Assembly (NCBI RefSeq): GCF_029457495.1
Contig: NZ_CP120361.1
Coordinates: 5,242,520-5,306,519 of the forward strand
From: Chelativorans sp. AA-79
GTDB taxonomy: Bacteria > Pseudomonadota > Alphaproteobacteria > Rhizobiales > Rhizobiaceae
DNA: 64,000 nt
Reading direction: 5' to 3'
Shown: piece by piece, positions 26,725 through 34,736 of the stretch
How positions within the stretch are numbered: position 1 is the first letter of the stretch
How the letters are laid out: every line of letters starts with the position of its first letter
Made by a program: the position numbers and the translations under genes
The notes under the pieces: generated by a model
Seen by the model: the letters and a program-made list of their open reading frames with translations, nothing else
Database searches by the model: none
Told to the model about the DNA's origin: nothing

Positions 26725-28866
26725 ATGGGAAACACCATGAGCGACGCCGAGAACGCCTCACCCCCCGCCGTCTCGGCCAAGCTCTACGATCCCACGCACG
26801 GCGATTTCAGGGGCACGCTCGAAGGCCGTCTCCTGATGTGGATCGCCGTTGCCTTCTCCCTCTTCCAGATCGGCACGGCCGCCCATCTCATCAACCTGCC
26901 GAGCCAGATCGTGCGTGCCTTCCACGTCGGCTTCCTGATGTTGCTCGTCTTCCCCGTCGTGGCCTCGGCGAAAGACGCCGGCCCGGCGGTGAAGGCCTTC
27001 GCCTGGGGTCTGGCGCTCGCCGGCGTGGCCGTGGCGCTCTACCAATTCGTGGAGTACGAACCGCTGATCCTGCGGGCGGGCTACCCCACCACGCTGGACA
27101 TTGTCTTCGGCGTCGTGGCGCTCGCCACCATATTCATCGCATCCTATGTGCTGATGGGCCCCTCCCTGCCCATCATCTCCGGACTTTTCCTTCTTTATTG
27201 CCTCTTGGGACAATACCTGCCTTCGCCACTCAACCACCGCGGCTATGATTTCGAGCAGGTGATCGAGCACATGGCTTATGGGACGGAGGGCATCTACGGC
27301 ATCCCGATCTACGTCTCGGCCACCTACATCTTTCTTTTCATCCTCTTCGGCTCGTTCCTCGAGCGCGCGGGGATGATCAGGCTCTTCACCGACGTCTCGC
27401 TCGGTCTTGTCGGCCATGCGCGGGGCGGAGCGGCCAAGGTGTCGGTCATCTCCTCAGGGCTGATGGGCACCATCTCCGGCTCGGGCGTGGCCAATGTGGT
27501 GACAACCGGCCAGTTCACGATCCCGCTCATGAAGCGCTTCGGCTATCGCGCGGCCTTCGCCGGCGGTGTGGAGGCCACCTCCTCGATGGGCGGGCAGATC
27601 ATGCCGCCGGTCATGGGCGCCGTTGCCTTCATCATGGCCGAGACGCTGGGCATCGAATACTACGAGGTGGTCAAGGCCGCCATCATCCCCGCCTTCCTCT
27701 ATTTTGCGTCCGCGTTCTGGATGGTGCATCTGGAAGCGGGCAAGCGCGGCCTGCACGGCCTGCCGAAATCCGAGCTCCCTTCGGCGGCCGCAGCCTTGCG
27801 CAACGGCTGGTATCTCATCCTGCCGCTGGCCGCCCTCGTCTACCTCCTCTTCTCCGGCTACACGCCGCTCTTTGCCGGCACGATCGGCCTGGGACTCACG
27901 GTCCTGCTCGTGCTCGGCGGGTCGGTGGCGCTGGGCCTGCCTTCCTATGTGCTGCGGGTCGTCTTCTGGGTGGGACTCGGCCTCGTGGCCGCGAGCTTCT
28001 TCCGCTTCGGCGTCAATGTCATCCTGATCGCCGGGCTCATCCTCGTCCTTGCCAACCTGTTCGTGAAGGGCGGCCGGGAAACGCTCGCCAATTGCCGCGC
28101 TTCACTTGCCGAAGGTGCCAAGACCGCTCTCCCGGTGGGTGTCGCCTGCGCTATCGTCGGCGTCGTCATCGGCACGATGACCCTCACGGGCGCTGCCAAC
28201 ACCTTCGGCCAGTTCATCGTCTCGGTGGGGCAGTCGAGCCTCTTCCTGTCACTTGTCCTCACGATGATCACCTGCATCATCCTCGGCATGGGCATCCCGA
28301 CCATTCCCAACTACATCATCACCTCGTCCATCGCCGGCCCGGCGCTGCTCGCGCTCGGCGTGCCGCTCATCGTCAGCCACATGTTCGTCTTCTATTTCGG
28401 CATCCTGGCAGACCTCACGCCACCCGTGGCGCTCGCCTGCTTCGCCGCAAGCCCGATCGCCCGCGAAAGCGGCCTGAAGATCTCGCTGGAAGCCATAAAG
28501 GTCGCCACCGCCGGCTTCGTCATCCCCTTCATGGCCGTCTACACGCCCGCACTCATGCTGCAGGATGGCGGTCCACTCGCCCAGGCGATCGGCTATCCAG
28601 CCGCCGTCGCCTACATCGTGCTGAAGGTCGGCCTCGCCATCGGGCTGTGGGGCGGCGCCGTCATAGGCTTCCTGCGCCGGCCGCTCGCCTGGTGGGAGCG
28701 CCTGCTCGCCGCCGCTGCGGCCTTCACGCTGGTTGCCGCCCTTCCCATAACGGACGAGATCGGCTTCGTGCTTTCCGCTCTTTTCCTCGGCATCCTCTTC
28801 CTCACGGGGCGCGCGGGCGACCGGCCGAAGCCATCCCGCCCCGAACCGGACGGCGCCGTGGAATGA
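26725..28866 (+). CDS. TRAP transporter fused permease (TAXI type)
   Basis: A 713-residue membrane protein that fuses the small DctQ-like and large DctM-like subunits. Hydrophobic segments fill the sequence from about residue 25 onward. The DctM core is marked by GLMGTISGSGVANVVTTGQ, SSMGGQIMPPVMGAVAF and GMGIPTIPNYIITS, where sodium and substrate are bound in this family. The N-terminal 25 residues are hydrophilic. An ATG at 26737 with GGGAA ahead is equally plausible as a start. The stop overlaps the DUF1850 start (ATGA). Confidence 0.93.
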   Translation: MGNTMSDAENASPPAVSAKLYDPTHGDFRGTLEGRLLMWIAVAFSLFQIGTAAHLINLPSQIVRAFHVGFLMLLVFPVVASAKDAGPAVKAFAWGLALAGVAVALYQFVEYEPLILRAGYPTTLDIVFGVVALATIFIASYVLMGPSLPIISGLFLLYCLLGQYLPSPLNHRGYDFEQVIEHMAYGTEGIYGIPIYVSATYIFLFILFGSFLERAGMIRLFTDVSLGLVGHARGGAAKVSVISSGLMGTISGSGVANVVTTGQFTIPLMKRFGYRAAFAGGVEATSSMGGQIMPPVMGAVAFIMAETLGIEYYEVVKAAIIPAFLYFASAFWMVHLEAGKRGLHGLPKSELPSAAAALRNGWYLILPLAALVYLLFSGYTPLFAGTIGLGLTVLLVLGGSVALGLPSYVLRVVFWVGLGLVAASFFRFGVNVILIAGLILVLANLFVKGGRETLANCRASLAEGAKTALPVGVACAIVGVVIGTMTLTGAANTFGQFIVSVGQSSLFLSLVLTMITCIILGMGIPTIPNYIITSSIAGPALLALGVPLIVSHMFVFYFGILADLTPPVALACFAASPIARESGLKISLEAIKVATAGFVIPFMAVYTPALMLQDGGPLAQAIGYPAAVAYIVLKVGLAIGLWGGAVIGFLRRPLAWWERLLAAAAAFTLVAALPITDEIGFVLSALFLGILFLTGRAGDRPKPSRPEPDGAVE

Positions 28867-29222
28867 GCCTCTGTATCCTTGCCGGTGGCAAGACCGCGAT
28901 GGTCGCCGCCAGCCTCTTCACTCTCTCCTGGACTCATTCCGTGGAGAAGGTGGAGTGGCGCGAGACCTGGCGGGTGTCACCCGAAGGCTTTGCCATCGTC
29001 GAGGCGCGCATCAAAGGCTCCGGGGCCGGCATGGAACCGCCGCCCGACGCACGGTTCGAACACGGCTGGTGGATCTATGTTCCGGTGCTTCCACCGCTTC
29101 CCGAGCTTCGCCTCGCGGCTTCGGGGGCGACACCCAGTGCGTGGACGCTCTGCGCCGCCGGTACGTGCCGCACGCTCGGCGCGGTGTCCGGCACCCAGGT
29201 CGTCCTCAAACCCTGCCCCTGA
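28863..29222 (+). CDS. DUF1850 domain-containing protein (TRAP operon partner)
   Basis: A 119-residue protein starting within the permease stop codon (ATGA). It has a short hydrophobic N-terminus and the DUF1850 features LFTLSWTHSVEKVEWRETW, then the PEGFAIVEARIKGSGAGM segment and a beta-rich tail with two Cys in CAAGTCRTL. DUF1850 proteins are nearly always encoded with TAXI-TRAP permeases, suggesting an accessory role, perhaps periplasmic, but no function is proven. The frame continues upstream as antisense-like sequence only; coupling to the permease fixes this start. Confidence 0.88.
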   Translation: MSLCILAGGKTAMVAASLFTLSWTHSVEKVEWRETWRVSPEGFAIVEARIKGSGAGMEPPPDARFEHGWWIYVPVLPPLPELRLAASGATPSAWTLCAAGTCRTLGAVSGTQVVLKPCP

Positions 29223-29224
29223 AA

Positions 29225-29371
29225 TCAGGCATGCGCCGAGCGGCTGCCGCCCTCGCGGCGCTTGCAGGCGGGGCCGGGTCCGCGCATGTAGTGGCGCTCG
29301 GGATGATAGCGCGGTGCTAAGAAGTTGCGGACGGCCTTCACGCAGGCAACGATCAACTTGATGAACCCCAT
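29225..29371 (-). CDS. Small hypothetical protein (48 residues)
   Basis: A short ORF on the minus strand. A hydrophobic first helix (MGFIKLIVACVKAVRNFLA) leads into a basic, His/Tyr/Pro-rich part (RYHPERHYMRGPGPACK) and a charged tail. ACGGGGACC before the ATG could serve as ribosome site. It lies in an otherwise empty 460-bp gap between DUF1850 and DUF892. I do not recognise a family. The non-random composition (amphipathic helix, then a compact YHPERHYMRGPGPAC block) makes a real small protein plausible, but it could be chance. Confidence 0.4.
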   Translation of the reverse strand: MGFIKLIVACVKAVRNFLAPRYHPERHYMRGPGPACKRREGGSRSAHA

Positions 29372-29585
29372 GGTCCCCGTATCCTGGCTCTCGACATCCC
29401 TCCGAAGCGCATCATACCGAAAATGGATGAATGCCGGGTGAATGTCCCTTTGTCGTGAGCCCAGAGACCACTGCTCCATGGCGGAAAATGGGAGCGATCT
29501 TGGCGCCGCTGTGGCGCCCGTCATTGATCCTCTTTCTGTGTCCGAAAAGTCACATCGCGCGCGCCGCCCGCTCTCCGCTGTCGAT

Positions 29586-29611
29586 GGAACAGAGCCGCCT
29601 CGGTCGGCGTT
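29586..29611 (+). promoter_or_regulatory. EcfG-type general-stress promoter for the DUF892 gene
   Basis: GGAAC (29586-29590), 17 bases, CGTT (29608-29611) match the EcfG consensus. The start of transcription would be near 29620, giving a leader of about 65 bases before the ATG at 29684. The same spacing is seen upstream of csbD. Confidence 0.75.
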
Positions 29612-29683
29612 AGTGAACGAAACCGGCGGGAGGGAACAGCCCCGTGCGGTTGCAACGCGAGAGAAAGAAAAAGGAACGAAACG

Positions 29684-30193
29684 ATGGGTCTGTTTTCGAA
29701 AGACATCAAGAGCATGGATGATCTGTTCGTCCACACGCTGCAGGACATCTACTACGCCGAGAAGCAGATCACCAAGGCCCTGCCGAAGATGATGGAAAAG
29801 GCCAGCAATCAGCAGCTCAAACAGGGTTTCGAAAAGCACCTGAAGGAGACCGAGGGCCACGTGCAGAATCTGGAGCAGGTGTTCCAAAAGATGGACATGC
29901 AGCCCAAGGGCGTTGATTGCCCGGCGATCGACGGCATCATCGAGGAATCGAACGAGATCGCCGGCGAGGTGGAAGACCCGCAGGTGCTCGATGCGGCACT
30001 CATCGCTGCCGCGCAGGCCGTCGAGCACTACGAGATTACGCGCTACGGCACGCTTGTGACCTGGGCGCAGGAGCTTGGCCACAACGACTGCGCGGACATC
30101 CTGAAGCGCAACCTCGCCGAGGAGAAGGCGACGGACGAGAAGCTCACGCAACTCGCGGAAAGCCGCGTCAACCTCAGCGCGGCGGCCCACTGA
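29684..30193 (+). CDS. YciE/YciF-type ferritin-like (DUF892) protein
   Basis: A 169-residue all-helical ferritin-like protein. The opening KDIKSMDDLFVHTLQDIYYAEKQI, then LKETEGHVQNLEQVF and AQAVEHYEITRYGTL carry the Glu/His pattern of a di-iron or dimetal site. YciE/YciF proteins are stress-induced; some are proposed ferroxidases or iron stores. Sequence context supports that here: an EcfG-type promoter upstream and the iron exporter MbfA about 1.2 kb further on. The AACGAAACG leader has a modest ribosome site. Confidence 0.9.
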   Translation: MGLFSKDIKSMDDLFVHTLQDIYYAEKQITKALPKMMEKASNQQLKQGFEKHLKETEGHVQNLEQVFQKMDMQPKGVDCPAIDGIIEESNEIAGEVEDPQVLDAALIAAAQAVEHYEITRYGTLVTWAQELGHNDCADILKRNLAEEKATDEKLTQLAESRVNLSAAAH

Positions 30194-30307
30194 GGACCTA
30201 CAGCGGGTGGGATCACCCGGTGCCACATGCGAACGACGGATAGAGCGGAAGCGCGAGCGAATGCGAGGGCGTCGCGCTCAGCTTTCGCCGTCGGCCATAT
30301 GCACATT

Positions 30308-30339
30308 CTCCCCGCCCGTTGCCGATCGCGGGCGGGGAG
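30308..30339 (-). terminator. Strong hairpin after the ArsR-family gene
   Basis: An 11-bp perfect GC-rich stem (CTCCCCGCCCG with CGGGCGGGGAG) starts at the base following the ArsR-gene stop codon. There is no clear U-tract on either strand, so termination or mRNA protection is inferred. Confidence 0.5.
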
Positions 30340-31017
30340 TTACCTGATGAACAGTTGGAATTTGCGCTTCCCCATCGGAGTGAACCGCACGATGCGGCTC
30401 TCCGCTTCGCGCCGCGCCCAGTCAAGCGCCAGGATGCGGTCAAGTACGGCCGCCCCCAACCCGCCTGCCAGATGCGCCCGGCGCACACTCCAGTCCAGGC
30501 AGGTCCGGCACACCGGTCTCCGACTTCTTTTCAATTTGTCGAGGTCGATTCCGACGGCGGCAAAATAGGCTGCGCCCTCCTCGCTGAGTTCGACGCCTTC
30601 TCCCCGGATCAGGACGAGACCCTTCCTGATGAAGCTGTCGAGCATGGTGACGCCCATCTCGCCCGCCAGATGATCGTAGCAAACGCGCGCCTCGCGCATG
30701 GCCTTGTCGCGCGGTCCGGGCAGCACACGCTTCGGCCCGAACGCCGCCGCAACGCCCGTGATGCTTTCCAGCATGGCCGCTACACTCTGGTCGGCCAGCG
30801 CGTAGTAGCGGTGCCGGCCCTGTTGCGCCATCCTCGTCAGCCCGCCGCCGGTGAGCTTCGCCAGATGCGCGCTTGCGGTGGGCAGAGTCACACCCGCTTC
30901 CAGCGCCAGTTCGCTGGCCGTGAGCGCCGTCCCGCCCATCAGCGCGGCCAACATGTTGGCGCGGGCGGGGTCACCGACGAGGCTGCCGATCTGGGCCAGA
31001 TCCGTTCCTGCTTTCAT
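30340..31017 (-). CDS. ArsR/SmtB family winged-helix regulator
   Basis: A 225-residue regulator, longer than plain ArsR proteins. Residues about 5-90 are a winged helix: IGSLVGDPARANMLAALMGG, then LTASELALEAGVTLPTASAHLAKL and a RHRYYAL wing. The C-terminal 130 residues include a Cys pair (VCRTCLDWS) and FQLFIR at the end, and match the longer ArsR-type regulators with an added domain. No CxC metal site is evident in the HTH part. It is divergent from the DUF1127 gene with 66 bp between, so self-control or control of that gene is possible. Confidence 0.88.
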   Translation of the reverse strand: MKAGTDLAQIGSLVGDPARANMLAALMGGTALTASELALEAGVTLPTASAHLAKLTGGGLTRMAQQGRHRYYALADQSVAAMLESITGVAAAFGPKRVLPGPRDKAMREARVCYDHLAGEMGVTMLDSFIRKGLVLIRGEGVELSEEGAAYFAAVGIDLDKLKRSRRPVCRTCLDWSVRRAHLAGGLGAAVLDRILALDWARREAESRIVRFTPMGKRKFQLFIR

Positions 31018-31083
31018 ACTTCGATCCTAAACGAACCATTCTTGAGCGGCCACTGCTATTGCTTGCCCGAAAGGGAGCAAGCC

Positions 31084-31296
31084 ATGCAGACCACAGCCGC
31101 CGAGGGAAGGAAGCCGTCGCGGCGCGGCCGGCCGATCACGCAATTTTTCGTTGCGAGGCTTGCCCGCGCAGCCCGCCTTTACGAACGCTACCGCCAGCGG
31201 CGCCATCTCGCCGAGCTCGACGACCATCTTCTTGCCGATGTCGGGCTCACGCGGCAGGATGTGCATCGCGAGTGTTCACAGCCTTTCTGGCGTTAG
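31084..31296 (+). CDS. DUF1127 family small protein
   Basis: A 70-residue basic protein with a C-terminal DUF1127 motif: LARAARLYERYRQRRHLAELDDHLLADVGLTRQDVHRE shows the usual R....L..L.D..L.D.G.. pattern (quoted here in part for positions about 28-62). Short DUF1127 proteins in alphaproteobacteria bind RNA or affect phosphate, carbon and stress regulation. AAAGGGAG precedes the ATG. It is divergent from the ArsR-type gene. Confidence 0.83.
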   Translation: MQTTAAEGRKPSRRGRPITQFFVARLARAARLYERYRQRRHLAELDDHLLADVGLTRQDVHRECSQPFWR

Positions 31297-31362
31297 CCAT
31301 TGTAGCTCGACCTATCGGTTCGATGCTTTGATGGCGGCCGAAGTATCGCCGTAGGGACGGCT

Positions 31363-32346
31363 CTAGGCGTTGCCGATCAGCATGCCGGCGGCAAAGACGA
31401 GCGCACCGCCCAGCACCACTTGGAATGTGGCGCGGCTCCAAGGCGTGTCCATATAACGGTTCTGGATGAAGGCGATCGCCCAGAGTTCCATGAACACCAC
31501 GATGAAGGCGATGATCGTCGCGGTCCAGAAATGCGGGATCAGATAGGGCAGGGCGTGTCCCAGCCCGCCGAGCGCCGTCATCACGCCTGTGGTGACGCCG
31601 CGCTTCACCGGCGAACCCCGGCCTGAGATCACGCCGTCGTCGGAGGCGACTTCCGTGAATCCCATGGAGATGCCCGCACCGATCGAGGCGGCGAGGCCCA
31701 CGAGGAAGGTCTGCCAAGTATCGCCCGTGGCGAAGGCGGCCGCGAAAATCGGTGCAAGCGTCGAGACCGAGCCGTCCATCAGCCCCGCGAGCCCCGGCTG
31801 TACATAGGTCAGGATGAACTGCCGTCGTTCCGCCCGGTCCTCCGCTTCGCGCGCGTCGGTATCGAGATGCTTCTGCTCCAGCTGCCCGGCCAGCGTCTCG
31901 TGCTTCTGCTCCGCCGCCGCCAGATCGCCCAACAGCTGCCGCGTGTCGGTGTCCTGGGTGCGCTTGGCGGCTTCGGTATAGAAGCGCTGCGCCTCCGCTT
32001 CCATGATCGCGGCCTGGGCGCGCACATGCCCCAGCCCCAGCGGCCGCACCAGCCAATCGGGACGGCGCTGGTAATAGCCGCGCACATGCTCGCGCCGGAT
32101 GAGCGGGATGCGGTTGCCGAAGCGCCTGCGATGCAGGTCGATCAGCGCGCCACGATGCCGGTCCTCCTCTGCCGCCATCTCCTCGAACATTGCCGCGGAA
32201 TGCGGGTATTCCCCTGCAAGCCCGTCCGCGTAGGCGCGGTAGATGCGCGCATCGTCCTCCTCGGACGAAATCGCGAGCGCCAGCACCTCCTGTTCGGAGA
32301 GCGAAGAGAAGGAGCGGCGATTGAATCCGAAAAGACGGCTGAACAT
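31363..32346 (-). CDS. mbfA: Membrane-bound ferritin / iron exporter MbfA
   Basis: A 327-residue fusion. Residues about 15-160 are a rubrerythrin/ferritin-like domain with metal ligands in SSEEDDARIYRAYAD, FEEMAAEEDRHRGALI and AAEQKHETLA. The rest is a VIT1/CCC1-type membrane domain (LAGLMDGSVSTLAPIFAAAF, SIGAGISMGFTEVASDDG and three further helices). This is the architecture of MbfA of Agrobacterium and Bradyrhizobium, an iron exporter that protects against iron and peroxide stress and is controlled by Irr. A perfect ICE palindrome just upstream fits that control. Ribosome site is weak. Confidence 0.94.
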   Translation of the reverse strand: MFSRLFGFNRRSFSSLSEQEVLALAISSEEDDARIYRAYADGLAGEYPHSAAMFEEMAAEEDRHRGALIDLHRRRFGNRIPLIRREHVRGYYQRRPDWLVRPLGLGHVRAQAAIMEAEAQRFYTEAAKRTQDTDTRQLLGDLAAAEQKHETLAGQLEQKHLDTDAREAEDRAERRQFILTYVQPGLAGLMDGSVSTLAPIFAAAFATGDTWQTFLVGLAASIGAGISMGFTEVASDDGVISGRGSPVKRGVTTGVMTALGGLGHALPYLIPHFWTATIIAFIVVFMELWAIAFIQNRYMDTPWSRATFQVVLGGALVFAAGMLIGNA

Positions 32347-32363
32347 GACGAGGACGGTCCAGT

Positions 32364-32386
32364 TAGTTTAGAATTATTCTAAACTA
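32364..32386. promoter_or_regulatory. Iron control element (Irr-binding ICE) upstream of mbfA
   Basis: TTTAGAA-TTA-TTCTAAA at 32367-32383 matches the ICE consensus TTTAGAA-N3-TTCTAAA exactly, and the symmetry extends by three bases on each side to a 23-base palindrome. It lies 17 bases before the mbfA start codon. Irr binding here would repress mbfA at low iron. Confidence 0.9.
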
Positions 32387-32545
32387 TGGTGCGCCATGCG
32401 AGGCGTCAAGGATAGCTGCGCTCTCTCGGGTGTGGCGAACGGAGGATGTCCGGTTTTTCAGGGAAAAGGCGGGAGCGGCTCTCGGTCCGAATCTATGACA
32501 AGCGAAAGCTGGATCGGATCGTCGGTTCCGTGGAACGATGGGTGC

Positions 32546-33250
32546 TCAGCTCTTCCGTTTCCTGGCATCCAGGACTGCCTTCAGATTCCGCGTCGCCTGC
32601 TCGATCACGGCATTGGCTTCGCGCCGCCCGATGTCGCTCCAGCCCATGCGCCGCAGCACCGCTTCCCGCGCGACGCGGAAATAGATCACCTGACCGATGA
32701 TGGTGAAAACCGCGATCTTGGTCTCTTCGCTGTCGGCGGACTCGCCGGTCGCCGCTTCCCAGAGCTTGCACAGCCTTTCATGCGTAGGCTCGAACACGCC
32801 CGCATAGACGATGTCGAGCACCCCCGTCGGATGTGTCAGTTCACGCAGCAGGAATTGAACGAACTCGCCCGCCTCCGGTGCGGCGACCACGAACCCTGCC
32901 ATGGTCCGCACCACCTGGCAGAGCATGGCGCGTGCCTCCTCCGGCGAGGCGGAAACCTCCTGCTGGCCGGCGAAGTCTCCAAGCGTGCGTTCGGCAACGT
33001 CGCTTAGCGTCTCGACGATATACTCCGCACAGGCCGTCTGCAGGCCTTCCTTGCCGCCGAAGTGATAAGCGATGGAACCGATGTTCGCGTTCGCCTCCGC
33101 GGCGACGGAACGCGTCGAGGTGGCCTCGAAGCCCTGTTCACCGAAAAGTTTGAGTCCTGCCCGGATCAACGCCTCGCGTGTTCGCTCCGCGCCGCTCAGC
33201 CGCGCCGGTCTTCCAAAATCGTAACTGCTGAAAACTGTATTCATCGACAA
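32546..33250 (-). CDS. TetR/CecR family transcriptional regulator (DUF1956 C-terminal domain)
   Basis: A 234-residue regulator. The HTH is RLSGAERTREALIRAGLKLF, GFEATSTRSVAAEANANIGS and IAYHFGGKEGLQ. The C-terminal domain is of the CecR (YbiH) type with EFVQFLLRELTHPTGVL and a hydrophobic end. CecR-like proteins control efflux and membrane-stress genes, with unknown ligand here. No efflux operon is adjacent, so it may act only on itself or at a distance. ATG at 33244 is an alternative start. A palindrome lies just upstream. Confidence 0.9.
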   Translation of the reverse strand: MSMNTVFSSYDFGRPARLSGAERTREALIRAGLKLFGEQGFEATSTRSVAAEANANIGSIAYHFGGKEGLQTACAEYIVETLSDVAERTLGDFAGQQEVSASPEEARAMLCQVVRTMAGFVVAAPEAGEFVQFLLRELTHPTGVLDIVYAGVFEPTHERLCKLWEAATGESADSEETKIAVFTIIGQVIYFRVAREAVLRRMGWSDIGRREANAVIEQATRNLKAVLDARKRKS

Positions 33251-33258
33251 CGCCTTTA

Positions 33259-33272
33259 ATCAAGTGATTGAT
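33259..33272. promoter_or_regulatory. Candidate operator upstream of the TetR/CecR gene
   Basis: ATCAAGTGATTGAT has perfect ATCAA/TTGAT arms and lies 9-22 bases before the start at 33250, a suitable place for autoregulation. TGATTGAT-like repeats are plausible for TetR-type sites. Function is inferred. Confidence 0.5.
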
Positions 33273-33333
33273 CAACGTCAACGCACTTGCGCGCGACCTC
33301 GGGTCAGGCTTGTATTCCCGCAGGAGGGGAGAC

Positions 33334-33804
33334 ATGGCCAAGGAAAGCGAGCGCAAATTTCTCGTGTCCAATGATGGCTGGAGAGCGGCTGCAGAAGAGG
33401 CGGCCGCGATTCGGCAATTCTATCTCGTCGCCGCGGAGGATCGTTCCCTGCGAGTGCGGCTGAAAGAAGGCAGGGCCATCCTCACGCTGAAGCTCGGCTC
33501 CGCCGCCCGCGAGCGCGACGAGTTCGAATATCCTATTCAGCCGGAGGATGCCCGGGAGATGGAACGCTTTTCGCTCGGCTCCGTTGTCGAAAAGGTCCGC
33601 CATTTGGTATCCCATGGCGGACATATTTATGAGGTGGACGAGTTCTGCGGCGCCCTCGCCGGTCTCGTGCTCGCCGAATTGGAGACAGCTGCGGAGGTCG
33701 CCGAACCCGACCTGCCACCGTGGCTGGGGCGGGAGGTCACGGGTCACCCCGCCTATTACAATGCTTCACTCGCACTGCATGGTCTGCCGGAAACCGATCG
33801 ATGA
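33334..33804 (+). CDS. CYTH domain protein (inorganic triphosphatase type)
   Basis: A 156-residue protein formed by one CYTH domain. The diagnostic N-terminal ExExK is ESERKFLV, followed by basic and acidic strands typical of the tunnel: RQFYLVAAEDRSLRVRLK, ILTLKLGSAARERDEFEY, and VDEFCGALAGLVLAELE. CYTH enzymes hydrolyse triphosphate groups using metal ions. AGGAGGGG fixes the ATG at 33334. The stop overlaps the CHAD gene start (ATGA), so the CYTH and CHAD parts, often fused in one protein, are here split into two coupled genes. Confidence 0.92.
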   Translation: MAKESERKFLVSNDGWRAAAEEAAAIRQFYLVAAEDRSLRVRLKEGRAILTLKLGSAARERDEFEYPIQPEDAREMERFSLGSVVEKVRHLVSHGGHIYEVDEFCGALAGLVLAELETAAEVAEPDLPPWLGREVTGHPAYYNASLALHGLPETDR

Positions 33805-34694
33805 GCTATCGCATAGAAAAGGATCGGCCGCTCGATTCAGAAATCCGGCGCATTGCCGCTGAGGAGATCGACGCCGTAGCCACCCGGCTTGCAAACGCGC
33901 CGAAGGACCGTCAGGAAACCCTTCACGATGCTCGCAAGCGGCTGAAGAGGTTGCGGGGGCTGATCAAACTGGTGCGCCGCGCGGATCCCGCGTTCCATGA
34001 CCGGGAAAATACCCGCTATCGGGATCTGGCACGGGAGTTGGCGCCGATGCGGGATGCCGATACGCTGGTCGAAACAGCCGACCGCTTCCTGGCCGCCGCG
34101 TCCGATTCGCAGGCGGCTGTCCATGTCGCCGCCATTCGGGACTATCTGGTCTCACGTCGCGACCGCATCGTCCGGGAACATCAGGAGGTCGCCTTCCCGG
34201 CTGCGCTCGCCGCTCTTGCGGAAGGCAGGCAGGCTCTGGCGTCCCTCGCCTTGCTGCGGGAGCCGCGCGCCGCGGCGCGGCTCCTCGCGCGCGGGGCGGA
34301 GGATGTCGTGACGAAGGCGCGCAAAGCCCTCAGGCGAGCGCGCAAACATGGCAAGGCGGATGACTTCCACGAATTGCGCAAGGCGATGAAGAACCATCGC
34401 ATGCATATGGATCTCCTGAAGAAGCTGCAGCCGGTGGGTACCGGAAGGCGCCGCAAGGCCGACGCCCTGGCGGACAGGCTGGGCGAGCTCAACGACATTG
34501 ACGTCATGCTGACCTTCCTCCAGCGGGAAGAGGAAGGCATCGCTGCGCCCGAGGCCATCCGCGCCTTTCGGGAACTCCTGGCCGCTGAGGAAAAGGCATT
34601 GCGCAAGGCCTGCCTGCGCCAGGCGGAGGGGCTTTTTGAGAAAGAAGGCAAGCTCGCCCGACGGATCGAGCAGGGGATCCGCAAGGCAGCATAG
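33801..34694 (+). CDS. CHAD domain protein
   Basis: A 297-residue helical protein rich in Arg, Lys and His. Two internally similar halves carry the CHAD pattern: LHDARKRLKRLRGLIKLVRR near residue 45 and FHELRKAMKNHRMHMDLLK in the second half, with further His-basic helices. CHAD domains bind polyphosphate; together with the adjacent CYTH enzyme this suggests polyphosphate-related phosphate handling. Translation is coupled to the CYTH gene by a 4-base overlap. No ppk is near. It converges with a histidine kinase gene. Confidence 0.92.
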   Translation: MSYRIEKDRPLDSEIRRIAAEEIDAVATRLANAPKDRQETLHDARKRLKRLRGLIKLVRRADPAFHDRENTRYRDLARELAPMRDADTLVETADRFLAAASDSQAAVHVAAIRDYLVSRRDRIVREHQEVAFPAALAALAEGRQALASLALLREPRAAARLLARGAEDVVTKARKALRRARKHGKADDFHELRKAMKNHRMHMDLLKKLQPVGTGRRRKADALADRLGELNDIDVMLTFLQREEEGIAAPEAIRAFRELLAAEEKALRKACLRQAEGLFEKEGKLARRIEQGIRKAA

Positions 34695-34736
34695 TTTGGC
34701 ATCGTCCGGATTTGCGCCGCGATGCGGTATCCGTCC

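Noticed and set aside
30194..30339. Search for a small RNA or tRNA between DUF892 and ArsR genes
   Set aside because: Only one strong hairpin is seen; no cloverleaf and no promoter could be argued.
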